A DNA stretch of 22,266 nucleotides from Firmicutes bacterium UBA1426 (GCA_002329675.1 DCUA01000116.1:5586-27851); one strand, 5' to 3'. Shown: positions 14,419 through 22,266, counted from the first letter of the stretch. A program made the numbers and translations. The notes: generated from the sequence alone by a model not told the origin.

Positions 14419-15275
14419 TACACATGGTAAGCAAAGAACCGGAGGAATCGTTGGAAAAGATGAAGAGGCCGACAGCAGCCAATTTAAGAAGAATACATCG
14501 CAAGGGGCGGGGGGATGCGGTAAACGAAGAGAAGGATGCCGTTATAATAGCCGTGTTCGGTTCCAAGGGCGGAGCGGGGAAAACCACGGTAGCGGTAAAT
14601 GTAGCAACTGTGCTTGCCCAGAAAGGGAAACGGACTGCCCTCCTGGACTTTGATCTGCAGTTTGGAGATGCTTCCATTTTTCTCGACCTTGAGAATAAGC
14701 ACGGAATCAGCGAACTGGTCCAGGAAGGGTCCATCACAAAAGAGATCGTCCGAAGCTATTTATCTCTTCACAAGACCGGCCTCTCCCTACTCCCTTCTTC
14801 CGAGCGTCCGGAATATGCGGAAATGGTTCAGAGCAGTCATGGAGAAAGGATAATTTCCGGAATCGCAAAGGGCTATGATTTCGTATTTATTGATCTTTCT
14901 ACTCAGATGAACGATCTCAGCCTCATGGCTCTCGAGAAGGCAGACAAAATCCTCCATGTGATCAATCCCGATATTTCTACTCTGCGCAATGCAAAGAAAA
15001 CTCATGAACTGATGAAGGCTCTGAAACTGGACCACAAGATCCAGGTGGTCCTCAACAAGGAAAACAGCAGTACTATCACTGCAAAAGAGATCGCAGGGCT
15101 TATGAACATTAAGTTTCTCGCAAAGATCCCTGTAGAAGGCAAACACGCTGTTGCATCGCTGAATAGGGGGATCCCCGTAGTCATTAACGTACCGCGATGC
15201 CCTATGTCAAAAAAGCTGATCGATCTGGCAACTAAGATAGGAGAAGGAAACTATGGGTCTACTGGAGAGGCTTGA
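14409..15275 (+). CDS. tadZ: TadZ/CpaE-like ParA/MinD ATPase
   Basis: A cytoplasmic ATPase of 288 residues thought to place the Tad machinery in the cell. The deviant Walker A is KGGAGKT at 53-59, followed by Walker A' (LLDFDLQFGD at about 77-86) and Walker B (FVFIDLSTQ). Canonical CpaE/TadZ has an N-terminal receiver-like domain of over 100 residues; here only about 42 mostly basic residues precede the ATPase, so that domain is absent. The ATG has a poor ribosome site and overlaps cpaB, so translation is probably coupled; ATG 14424 is an alternative start. It overlaps tadA by 23 bases. Confidence 0.88.
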   Translation: MAIVHMVSKEPEESLEKMKRPTAANLRRIHRKGRGDAVNEEKDAVIIAVFGSKGGAGKTTVAVNVATVLAQKGKRTALLDFDLQFGDASIFLDLENKHGISELVQEGSITKEIVRSYLSLHKTGLSLLPSSERPEYAEMVQSSHGERIISGIAKGYDFVFIDLSTQMNDLSLMALEKADKILHVINPDISTLRNAKKTHELMKALKLDHKIQVVLNKENSSTITAKEIAGLMNIKFLAKIPVEGKHAVASLNRGIPVVINVPRCPMSKKLIDLATKIGEGNYGSTGEA

Positions 15276-16611
15276 TCTTAAACAGGAAGAAAAACCGATT
15301 CATGTGGGAAGCATTGCTGAGACTGTGCCTCCGCGCCATACTGAGAACTATCAGGAGCTCCGCGCCAAAGCGCACATGGAGGTCATCGAGCGCATCAACA
15401 AGCATAGAGGACACAACACTGCACCGGATAAGGATGGAGACCTGTCTCAGTTAGTCAGGGAGATCATAGATGATGCAGTGAATCAGTACGGCAGGGAAAT
15501 CAACATCACGGAAAAGCATAGAATATCCCATGAACTATACAATGAAGTGATCGGCCTGGGCCCGCTGGAGCAATTGCTGGGAGATGACAGCATCTCAGAG
15601 ATCATGGTCAACGGACCGGATCAAATCTACATCGAGAGAAACGGTAAACTCAGTCTTTCCAATATACGATTTCGGGATAACGAACATGTACTCAATGTAA
15701 TCGATAAGATCGTAGCACCCATAGGACGACATGTGGATGAAGCATCTCCCATGGTGGATGCCAGGCTTAAAGACGGTTCCCGAGTGAACATCATCATTAA
15801 TCCGGTATCCCTCACCGGACCGGTGATCACGATACGTAAATTCTCCCAGAATCCGCTGACGGTCAAAGATCTGCTCCGATTCAACTCACTGTCCATCCCC
15901 ATGGCTGCCTTTATAGAGGCCTGCGTGAAAGGGCGGATGAATATCGTGGTATCCGGAGGGACCGGAAGCGGTAAGACCACCCTGTTAAATGTACTCTCCG
16001 GTTTCATACCCGATACAGAGAGGATAATCACCATCGAAGATGCAGCGGAGCTGCGTCTTATGCAGCAGCATGTGATCACACTGGAGAGCAGACCGGCAAA
16101 TCTGGAAGGAAAGGGGCAGATCAGCATCCGGGATCTGGTACGGAACGCTCTTCGTATGCGCCCCGATCGTATCGTAGTTGGTGAGGTTCGTGGAGGAGAG
16201 GCTTTGGACATGCTCCAGGCTATGAATACCGGGCATGACGGATCCCTGACCACAGCCCATGCCAACAGCCCAAGAGATATGTTGTCGCGCCTTGAGACCA
16301 TGGTTCTCATGTCCGGGATGGACTTGCCGATAAAAGCCATTCGGGAGCAGGTGGCTTCTGCAGTGGATGTAATTATCCAGCAGTCCAGAATGATTGACGG
16401 TTCGAGAAAAATCACAAATATCTGTGAAGTGACAGGTATGGAAGGTGATGTAATCGTCACTCAGGATATTTTTCGCTACGAGTCTTCGGGAGAACTGGAC
16501 GATACGGGAAAACTGAAAGGGCGGTTCCGTGCAATGGGGACAGTACCTCAATTCATACAACGCCTCACAGCAGATGGTGTCTTTGTGGACAGCACTTGGT
16601 TCTCAGAGTAG
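15253..16611 (+). CDS. tadA: TadA/CpaF pilus assembly ATPase
   Basis: The motor ATPase of the Tad pilus, 452 residues, of the type II/IV secretion ATPase family (CpaF branch). Features in order: a charged N-terminal region, the N-terminal domain with EIMVNGPDQIYIERNG (about 116-131), Walker A GGTGSGKTT at 235-243, the Asp box IITIEDAAELRL at 258-269, Walker B RIVVGEVRG at 306-314, and the His box GHDGSLTTAHAN at 327-338. All catalytic motifs are intact. AGGAGAAGGA precedes the ATG, giving its own strong site despite the overlap with tadZ. It would power both pilus growth and possibly retraction. Confidence 0.96.
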   Translation: MGLLERLDLKQEEKPIHVGSIAETVPPRHTENYQELRAKAHMEVIERINKHRGHNTAPDKDGDLSQLVREIIDDAVNQYGREINITEKHRISHELYNEVIGLGPLEQLLGDDSISEIMVNGPDQIYIERNGKLSLSNIRFRDNEHVLNVIDKIVAPIGRHVDEASPMVDARLKDGSRVNIIINPVSLTGPVITIRKFSQNPLTVKDLLRFNSLSIPMAAFIEACVKGRMNIVVSGGTGSGKTTLLNVLSGFIPDTERIITIEDAAELRLMQQHVITLESRPANLEGKGQISIRDLVRNALRMRPDRIVVGEVRGGEALDMLQAMNTGHDGSLTTAHANSPRDMLSRLETMVLMSGMDLPIKAIREQVASAVDVIIQQSRMIDGSRKITNICEVTGMEGDVIVTQDIFRYESSGELDDTGKLKGRFRAMGTVPQFIQRLTADGVFVDSTWFSE

Positions 16612-16622
16612 GAGGTGAAGCA

Positions 16623-17582
16623 GTGTACCTCTACCTGATACCCATATTGGCGATAACTGTGTTTTTTATCCTTTCCATAGGTTTACTGAAAGCAGCTCTC
16701 GGCAGCCATATAGACATCCAACGCAGGCTGCATTCCGGCCTTGACGAGAGGTCGGAGGAACCGGTCAAGAAAAAGCACAGTGAGCATAATGCAAAGGAAA
16801 GTCCGTTGAAGAGATTGCTCTTCTTTGTGAGTAAGAGCTATATCGATAAGATGGATGACCAACTGTCCATAGCAGGAATACCGTTGAAGGCGGAGGAATA
16901 TCTGGCCATTCGTATACTGGGTATTACTGCCATTCCTTCCTTGATCCTTTTTTTCGATGGCAGTCTCATCGTTGCCGCCGGCTTTGCGATCATCGGAGCC
17001 ATGTTACCACCGGTCATCCTCAATCTATACACAAAGAAGAGAAGGAATCTGTTCCATATACAGTTATCCGATGCTTTGACAGTGATGTGCAACAGTTTGA
17101 AAACGGGCTTTTCTCTTCAGGTGGCCATGGGAAGCATTTCGCGTGAAATGCCGGATCCTATTGGAAAGGAATTTGCGCGACTGGTCCGGGAAATGCAGCT
17201 TGGGATGTCACTGGAAGAGAGTTTGCAGCGCATGGTGAACAGGACGCAGTGTGAAGATCTTGAGCTTCTGACTACCACCATCATCATACAAAGGCAGACA
17301 GGAGGAAATCTCTCGGAGATCCTGGATAATATATCCCATACCATCAAGGAACGCATCGCTCTGGCTAATGAAATAAAACTCATAACCACAACGGGAAGGA
17401 CATCGGGATATGTGATCGGACTTTTACCCGTATTTATTCTGGCCGGTTTGATGATCCTGAACCCGGAATATGTGTCCATGTTCTTTGAGACTAGAATGGG
17501 GAAGGTGTTGCTGGCTGTAGCAGCAGCTATGGAATTGGTTGGTTTTCTCTTTGTGAGAAAACTGATTGCGATCAAATATTGA
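16623..17582 (+). CDS. tadB: TadB, type II secretion F-family membrane protein
   Basis: An inner-membrane platform protein of about 319 residues that pairs with TadC and the TadA motor. It has one N-terminal hydrophobic segment, a charged cytoplasmic stretch, then the T2SSF domain (SDALTVMCNSLKTGFSLQVAMGSI and later LLTTTIIIQRQTGGNLSEILDNI) and C-terminal helices. GTG 16623 is chosen because AGGAGGTGA (16610-16618) lies just before it; an in-frame start at 16596 falls inside tadA. Intact, with the usual order TadA-TadB-TadC. Confidence 0.92.
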   Translation: MYLYLIPILAITVFFILSIGLLKAALGSHIDIQRRLHSGLDERSEEPVKKKHSEHNAKESPLKRLLFFVSKSYIDKMDDQLSIAGIPLKAEEYLAIRILGITAIPSLILFFDGSLIVAAGFAIIGAMLPPVILNLYTKKRRNLFHIQLSDALTVMCNSLKTGFSLQVAMGSISREMPDPIGKEFARLVREMQLGMSLEESLQRMVNRTQCEDLELLTTTIIIQRQTGGNLSEILDNISHTIKERIALANEIKLITTTGRTSGYVIGLLPVFILAGLMILNPEYVSMFFETRMGKVLLAVAAAMELVGFLFVRKLIAIKY

Positions 17583-17594
17583 AACGGATAGGAT

Positions 17595-18515
17595 ATGCAA
17601 ACGATTGTACTATTATTCTCTATCGCCGTGGCCTTGTTCTCCATTGCTTTATTGTCGAAAACCGGCAAGGCAGAGGATGCTTTTCGGCGTAGAAAGGATA
17701 ACCTGAGAAATCAGACGAAGCCCGTAAGGGATGAGGTGTTGAATAAGCCAATAAAGGAGAGGATCCTAACACCTTTGTTCCGTGGCTTCTCAGAGTATAC
17801 GAAAAAGACAAAGCCGGAATCAGGAACCAGGTCACGGCCGGATATACAGAACGAAAAACTGCTACGGCAAGCAGGTCTTTCGGTTACTGTAGAAGGTTAT
17901 CGGTATTTCCGGATCCTTTTGACTGCAGTGCTTACAGGTATTGCCGTTCTTGCAGGATTACTCTTAGGTAAGGGTCCTTCTATGGTAGCGATGCTTTCTC
18001 TCATGGGGATCCTGTTGAGCGCCCTGCTGCCCTCCTATTTTATCAAGTCGCGGGGCAAGAGAAGGCATAAGGAGATGAAGAATGCTCTTCCGGATGTGAT
18101 GGATATGCTATCTGTCTGTGTTGAAGCGGGTTTGAGCCTGGATGGTGCTGTGGTACGAATCTCAGAGAAGAGCAAGGATATAATGGTTGAGGAGTTAAGA
18201 ACGACGATCAAGGAGATCCAGTACGGAAAGCCAAGAAAGGATGCCTTTCGGGATCTGGCGGAACGCAACGACATCGGGGAGTTAAGAGCTTTCTCAGCTG
18301 CTATGGCACAGGCGGAGCAATATGGTATACCAATCAAAAATATACTAAAAACACAAGCAGCTAAGCTCCGGGATGCGAGAAAACAGGCGGCTCAGGAAAA
18401 GGCAATGAAGGCTCCGATAAAAATCATGATCCCTATCGTGGTTTTCATCTTTCCCGTGTTGTTTATCATCCTGATGGGGCCCTCCGTGATCAACATCATG
18501 GATATGTTATTGTAG
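17595..18515 (+). CDS. tadC: TadC, type II secretion F-family membrane protein
   Basis: The second platform protein of the Tad system, 306 residues. It has an N-terminal membrane helix (TIVLLFSIAVALFSIALL), a basic section, two central hydrophobic helices, then the T2SSF domain (ALPDVMDMLSVCVEAGLSLDGAV, later LRAFSAAMAQAEQYGIPIKNIL) and a C-terminal helix (KIMIPIVVFIFPVLFIILMG). These match TadC. The gene follows tadB by 12 bases with a weak ribosome site, so coupling is likely. It is the last core Tad gene before the two accessory genes. Confidence 0.92.
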   Translation: MQTIVLLFSIAVALFSIALLSKTGKAEDAFRRRKDNLRNQTKPVRDEVLNKPIKERILTPLFRGFSEYTKKTKPESGTRSRPDIQNEKLLRQAGLSVTVEGYRYFRILLTAVLTGIAVLAGLLLGKGPSMVAMLSLMGILLSALLPSYFIKSRGKRRHKEMKNALPDVMDMLSVCVEAGLSLDGAVVRISEKSKDIMVEELRTTIKEIQYGKPRKDAFRDLAERNDIGELRAFSAAMAQAEQYGIPIKNILKTQAAKLRDARKQAAQEKAMKAPIKIMIPIVVFIFPVLFIILMGPSVINIMDMLL

Positions 18516-18522
18516 GTGAGTA

Positions 18523-18882
18523 ATGAAGAAGAACTGGATCATAAATGCAGGTTCATACCGGATCCCGATCTATATAGCAAACGGCTTTTTTAGCCGGCTC
18601 CGTGGTCTGATCGGTCGGGAACTGGCTGAGGAGGAAGGCCTCGTATTGTCTCCCTGTGCCCAGATCCATTGCATGTTCATGTCCTATCCCATAGATGTTG
18701 TGTATCTGAGCGAGGAGAAAAGGATCATTCGTATCGAGAGAGATATGAAACCCTGGTCACTGGGAAAAAGGGTAAGGAGTTGCCGCTATGTTCTGGAGAT
18801 GAAGAGCGGCAGTGCAAATCGATATGACTTGACAGTGGGAACAGTGCTGCAGTTTTCAAAGATGGAGGTAAGAAATGGCTGA
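18523..18882 (+). CDS. DUF192 family protein
   Basis: A 119-residue protein of the DUF192 family, function unknown. Visible family features are RLRGLIG at 25-31, MFMSYPIDVVYL at 51-62, then a strand IIRIERDMKPW and VLEMKSGS near the C-terminus. It has no signal peptide or membrane segment, so it is probably cytoplasmic. It sits 7 bases after tadC and overlaps the next gene by 8, so it belongs to the Tad operon. An accessory role in pilus biogenesis is possible but rests only on position. Confidence 0.85.
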   Translation: MKKNWIINAGSYRIPIYIANGFFSRLRGLIGRELAEEEGLVLSPCAQIHCMFMSYPIDVVYLSEEKRIIRIERDMKPWSLGKRVRSCRYVLEMKSGSANRYDLTVGTVLQFSKMEVRNG

Positions 18883-19537
18883 AATGGATCTGAAGGAGTT
18901 TCGGGAAGGTTTTGGGTTCGGAGATCAAGGACCTGCGTTGAAAGGGAATGCTTTATTTGGTTATCGGAAAAAGGAAGTGGACGAGCTGATCCGGCGCCTG
19001 GACCAGAATTGTCGTTCTATGCAGTTGGCCTTTGAAGAAAAGAACTCAACTTTTGCAAAAGGACTATCTGCAGCGAAGCAGGAAGTGCAGGACCTGAAAC
19101 AAGCCATGGATGAAATGAGGGAGCAGATCCGAAGAAAAGATGAACTCCTTGTCCAGTGCGAATCTGAAATAGAAGAAATGAAAAAGGAGCGGGAATCCCT
19201 GGAGTCCCGGCTTGAAGAAGTAAAGCATATCCGCAACGACGAAACCCTCCTGAAAGAGAACTTATGCATGCAGCAACAGATCGAAGATAATCGGAGAGAA
19301 ATGGAAGCTCTCCGGAGTGAGGTGCTGCGAAGAGATGAGGACATCATCAGGAATCAGCAGGAGATACAACGCATGACCGATAAATCTCAGGCCGACCTGA
19401 ATTTAGCTTATCTGACTATGGGATTTCGAATGGAAAAAATGCGAAGCCTTATTGCCGATTTTAACGATGTGGCAGCAGAGGTGGATAATTACATAGAAGG
19501 CAAGCTTCAGGAGATTGCAAGCAGAGTCAGCAGATGA
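18875..19537 (+). CDS. DivIVA-like coiled-coil protein
   Basis: A 220-residue protein dominated by Glu/Lys/Arg heptads, almost certainly a long coiled coil (about 35-170). Its N-terminus has FGYRKKEVDELIRRLD (28-43), close to the membrane-targeting DivIVA/GpsB pattern (GYxxxEVDxFL). DivIVA-type proteins bind curved membranes at poles and septa and recruit partners. GGAGG precedes the ATG, which overlaps DUF192 by 8 bases. A tempting reading is that it positions the Tad machinery, perhaps helping the reduced TadZ, but the resemblance is short and the function is inference. Confidence 0.72.
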   Translation: MAEMDLKEFREGFGFGDQGPALKGNALFGYRKKEVDELIRRLDQNCRSMQLAFEEKNSTFAKGLSAAKQEVQDLKQAMDEMREQIRRKDELLVQCESEIEEMKKERESLESRLEEVKHIRNDETLLKENLCMQQQIEDNRREMEALRSEVLRRDEDIIRNQQEIQRMTDKSQADLNLAYLTMGFRMEKMRSLIADFNDVAAEVDNYIEGKLQEIASRVSR

Positions 19538-19559
19538 TAGAATAATACATAATCTTCAT

Positions 19560-20573
19560 TTGAAGGAGAGGAAAAGAACAATCAGAGGTTACATAGTAAA
19601 AAGAATCATTATTGGTATTTTCGTACTGTTCGCTCTCTCTGTACTGCTCTACGCTCTGATCCGGATCATGCCGGGAGATTACGTGCAAAACAGCATAGCC
19701 GGCAGCGGACGACTGACTGCCCAGGCAAAAGAGCAGATGATAAAAAGTTATGGCCTTGATTCCTCTGTGGGAGAAGGTTATATACAGTGGATCAAAAACA
19801 GTTTCAGGGGTGAATTCGGTACCTCTTTTCTTTATAAAAAGCCGGTGACGGAAGTTATTAGCGACGGTCTTTTTACCACCATGCTCATCTCAGTGACCGC
19901 ATTGATGATCCAACTGTTGCTGGCACTCTATTTAGGTATTCGTTCTGCTTTTGAAGCCGGTATCGGATGGAGGCTGTTCTTCAACACGACGACAGTACTC
20001 AGCATTTCACTGCCGGTCTTTTTTGTTGCACTTCTCCTTCAGAAATGGCTGGCTCTGGATATGGGTCTCTTCCCTCTGCAAGGCCAGGTTTCGCTCAAAT
20101 ATGAATATACAGGTATTTTATATATCGTTGATGTGATGGATCACCTGATACTGCCAATCCTTACCCTGGTTCTTACCGGCGCCGGAGGTACTGCCAGATA
20201 CATAAAAGAACATACGGAGCGCATACTCTCCTCTGATTTTGTATTTGGGGCAATCACAAGGGGATTCGGGAGAAAACAGATAATCCGTTATCATGTTCTG
20301 CCAAACCTTCGCGTGCTTCTGGCAGTTATTATAGGCAAAGAGATCCCCGGTCTCCTGACCAGGACCCTGATCGTTGAAGAGGTATTTGCTCTGAACGGGC
20401 TTGGCACCTCGGTTTTTGCAGGGCTTGCAATGGGCGATGTGCCGTTGATAATGGGATTTTCTATTCTGTTAGCATTCATCGTTCTGTTCTCTGCACTTTT
20501 CGAAGATATCGCATACGCATTGTCGGATCCACGGATCCGCCTGGGGAAAGGAGGGACATATTATGGTATATAA
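19560..20573 (+). CDS. ABC transporter permease, DppB/OppB type
   Basis: A polytopic membrane permease of a peptide/nickel ABC importer, about 330-340 residues. It begins with YIVKRIIIGIFVLFALSVLLYALIRIMPGD-like sequence (written here in two parts: YIVKRIIIGIFV and ALIRIMPGDY), the family start. Six hydrophobic segments follow, and the EAA loop is ITRGFGRKQIIRYHVLPN, which contacts the ATPases. The start is unclear. AAGGAGAGG (19563-19571) is an excellent ribosome site, but 9 bases later the in-frame codon is ATC (19581), not ATG. TTG 19560 is given here as the nearest canonical codon, though it has no ribosome site. Partner permease follows with an 11-base overlap. Confidence 0.85.
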   Translation: MKERKRTIRGYIVKRIIIGIFVLFALSVLLYALIRIMPGDYVQNSIAGSGRLTAQAKEQMIKSYGLDSSVGEGYIQWIKNSFRGEFGTSFLYKKPVTEVISDGLFTTMLISVTALMIQLLLALYLGIRSAFEAGIGWRLFFNTTTVLSISLPVFFVALLLQKWLALDMGLFPLQGQVSLKYEYTGILYIVDVMDHLILPILTLVLTGAGGTARYIKEHTERILSSDFVFGAITRGFGRKQIIRYHVLPNLRVLLAVIIGKEIPGLLTRTLIVEEVFALNGLGTSVFAGLAMGDVPLIMGFSILLAFIVLFSALFEDIAYALSDPRIRLGKGGTYYGI

Positions 20574-21396
20574 ATTAGCCCTCTCTTTTCTATTCATACT
20601 GATTCTCGCCTGCTTCACCGGGCCTTTATTTATTGAGGTCGGGGAATATGAGATTTTCTACGACGATGGAGGAACCAGGATCCTGTCTCTTCAGGAGAGT
20701 ACTCTGCAGCATCCTCTGGGTACAGATAAGAATGGGCGGGACGTTCTGGTTCGTCTGCTCTACGGCGGCAGACTTTCCCTCCTGCTAGCGGCAGGCGTTA
20801 TGGTCCTGCAGACACTGATCGGCATCACCGCCGGACTTCTTGCCGGATATGCAGGGCGGAAAACAGATTTAGTGATCATGCGCATTGTGGACATATTCAA
20901 CGCTCTGCCGGACATTGTTGTAATCCTGATTCTCAGCGCTCTCCTTATGGCTTATGGAGTTTCCGGCAGATATAGGATCCTGATGTTAATGGTGTTTCTC
21001 GCAGTCTTTGGATGGACTTTTATCGCTAAACTGGTGAGAAGCCAGGTGCTCTATACCAGGGAATCCTCCTTTATGATGGCCGCAGAGCTTTGCGGCATCC
21101 CTGCCCGGAGGCAGCTCTTTGTCTATTTACTGCCTAATGTGCTGGGGCAAGTTGCTGTGGCGATCCCCATCAGCATCGGCAATATAATACTCACGGAAGC
21201 GACCCTGAGCTTCCTGGGATTCGGCTTACCTTATCCTTATGCCTCCTGGGGCAACATGCTCAATGAAGCTATGGATCACAGTATCCTCGCAAACCATATA
21301 AATGTATGGTTTCCTCCCGGGCTCATGATCGTACTGACCGTCATGGCCTTTCATCTTGTGGGGCAGGGGTTAAAGGAAGGGAGGCTGTTCAAATGA
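20563..21396 (+). CDS. ABC transporter permease, DppC/OppC type
   Basis: The second permease of the importer, 277 residues. Family marks include an N-terminal helix, HPLGTDKNGRDVLVRLLYGGR (given as HPLGTDKNGRD and LLYGGR) typical of DppC/OppC, then transmembrane helices, and the EAA loop (AAELCGIPARRQLFVYLLPN). AAAGGAGGG at 20548-20555 precedes the ATG. It overlaps the upstream permease by 11 bases and the ATPase gene by 4 (ATGA), showing tight co-translation. It forms the membrane pore with the DppB-like subunit. Confidence 0.92.
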   Translation: MVYKLALSFLFILILACFTGPLFIEVGEYEIFYDDGGTRILSLQESTLQHPLGTDKNGRDVLVRLLYGGRLSLLLAAGVMVLQTLIGITAGLLAGYAGRKTDLVIMRIVDIFNALPDIVVILILSALLMAYGVSGRYRILMLMVFLAVFGWTFIAKLVRSQVLYTRESSFMMAAELCGIPARRQLFVYLLPNVLGQVAVAIPISIGNIILTEATLSFLGFGLPYPYASWGNMLNEAMDHSILANHINVWFPPGLMIVLTVMAFHLVGQGLKEGRLFK

Positions 21397-22163
21397 ACGA
21401 GTTCGTTCCGCAATTGAAGGTTGAAGACTTGTGGGCAGGCTTTCCCTCAGCTTCCCATGAGGATCACAGCATACTGAGAGGCCTGGATTTTGCTGTTTAT
21501 TCCGGTGAAGTTCTGGGACTCCTGGGTCCTTCCGGCTGTGGAAAGACATTGACAGCATTGACCATTATGGGGCTTGCGGGAAAGATCGGTGCTAAGATCA
21601 CATCAGGAAGGATCTTTTTCAAAAGAAAAAATGAAAGGGACTGCACAATGATAGACCTCCTTAAAATCCGTGAGGAGGAGTATCTTCCCTTGCGCGGCAT
21701 GCAGATCTCCTTGATTTCGCAAAACCCTGTATCTGTATTGGATCCGGTAGTGCCGGTGGGCAGGCAGCTCGCGCGAACCATTGCCTATTATCGCGGATGG
21801 AAAGGAAGAATGACGAAGGCGGAGAAAGACGAACTTGAAATGGAAATGGAGAAAACCCTTAATCTTTCAGGCCTTTCAGGAGTGCAGGGCATCCGGGAAA
21901 AATATCCCTGTGAGCTCTCTGTGGGAATGTGTCAGAGAGTTGCCATAGGACTCGGTATCTGTGGAGGGCCGGCACTGCTCATAGCCGATGAACCGACGGC
22001 ATCTTTAGACTATGACAGCAGAGATTGGATTTACGATACTCTTTTGATGCTGCGTCAGGAGCTTTCCATGTCATTATTACTTATCACCCATGATGAAAGG
22101 AAATGCAGGGAGGCTGCGAATAGGATCCTGATCATGGAGGAGGGTAAGGTGAAAGAAGCATGA
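21393..22163 (+). CDS. ABC transporter ATPase, OppD/NikD type
   Basis: A 256-residue ATPase that drives the importer from the cytoplasmic side. Motifs: Walker A GPSGCGKT (45-52), Q-loop at Q110 (LISQNP), signature LSVGMCQ (175-181), Walker B LLIADE (195-200) and H-loop H233 (ITHDE). The signature has Val where Gly is usual (LSGGM), which may lower activity or mark a subgroup. It lacks the C-terminal extension of full-length OppD/DppD (about 330 residues) and is nearer NikD in size. ATG 21393 overlaps the DppC stop; an in-frame extension to 21306 lies inside that gene. The next ATPase starts at its stop (ATGA). Confidence 0.9.
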   Translation: MNEFVPQLKVEDLWAGFPSASHEDHSILRGLDFAVYSGEVLGLLGPSGCGKTLTALTIMGLAGKIGAKITSGRIFFKRKNERDCTMIDLLKIREEEYLPLRGMQISLISQNPVSVLDPVVPVGRQLARTIAYYRGWKGRMTKAEKDELEMEMEKTLNLSGLSGVQGIREKYPCELSVGMCQRVAIGLGICGGPALLIADEPTASLDYDSRDWIYDTLLMLRQELSMSLLLITHDERKCREAANRILIMEEGKVKEA

Positions 22164-22266
22164 AAGGCCGGGCCCTCTATGAATTGAGCAATATCAGTAA
22201 GTGCTTTCCGGGAAACCACCAGGTACTCCGTGAAATCAGCTTTACGCTGTATCCGGGAGATATAGT
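22160..22266 (+). CDS. Second ABC transporter ATPase, OppF/NikE type (cut by window end)
   Basis: Only the first 35 codons lie in the window. The reading begins MKGRALYELSNISKCF and continues into LREISFTLYPGDIV, the usual start of an ABC ATPase just before Walker A. The ATG overlaps the upstream ATPase stop (ATGA). Position after an OppD/NikD-type ATPase makes OppF/NikE the natural partner. Walker A and later motifs are past the window, so the class is by context. Confidence 0.8.
   Translation, partial: MKGRALYELSNISKCFPGNHQVLREISFTLYPGDI

Noticed and set aside
15627..16460. 277-codon open frame on the - strand
   Set aside because: It lies wholly opposite tadA, whose motifs are intact; the protein has no recognisable domain and looks like a shadow of codon bias.

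Overview
The window reads as a chromosomal stretch from a Gram-positive anaerobe of the Clostridia (Bacillota). The signs are strong AGGAGG-type ribosome binding sites, two class I cyclic di-GMP (GEMM-I) riboswitches, a Tad/Flp pilus locus without an outer-membrane secretin, a lipobox-bearing solute-binding protein, and Bacillota-type housekeeping genes (pepF, nadK, an RluD-like gene, ykvI). I cannot name the genus. Every supported gene lies on the + strand.

Region 1 (1-6400) is mostly core metabolism. It holds oligoendopeptidase F, NAD kinase, an RluA/RluD-family pseudouridine synthase, a small Cys/Asp-rich protein with two hydrophobic segments and its terminator, a 109-nt nested palindrome, a RarD-like transporter and a YkvI-family membrane protein.

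Region 2 (6400-10870) starts with a promoter, a GEMM-I riboswitch and an intrinsic terminator. The operon that follows encodes a small secreted helical protein, an MNT-type nucleotidyltransferase, a cupin/HD-GYP protein (predicted c-di-GMP phosphodiesterase), a HEPN-domain protein and a family 5 solute-binding lipoprotein. The HD-GYP gene lies between the two halves of what would normally be an adjacent MNT/HEPN pair. Its gene is therefore predicted to be controlled by the signal that its product degrades.

Region 3 (10871-22266) begins with a second GEMM-I riboswitch and two terminator-like hairpins. It continues with a full Gram-positive Tad/Flp cluster: prepilin peptidase, Flp pilin, TadE, TadG-like, CpaB, TadZ, TadA, TadB and TadC. 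A DUF192 protein, a DivIVA-like coiled-coil protein and the permeases and ATPases of a peptide/nickel-type ABC importer follow, the last gene being cut by the window end. No clear terminator was seen between the Tad and ABC genes, so they may be one long transcript.

As a whole, this looks like a c-di-GMP-responsive surface/pilus locus with its own predicted phosphodiesterase, an embedded MNT/HEPN pair, and an ABC importer whose binding protein and membrane/ATPase parts lie under separate riboswitches. The gene calls rest on motifs read by eye. The regulatory logic and the functional links are inference.
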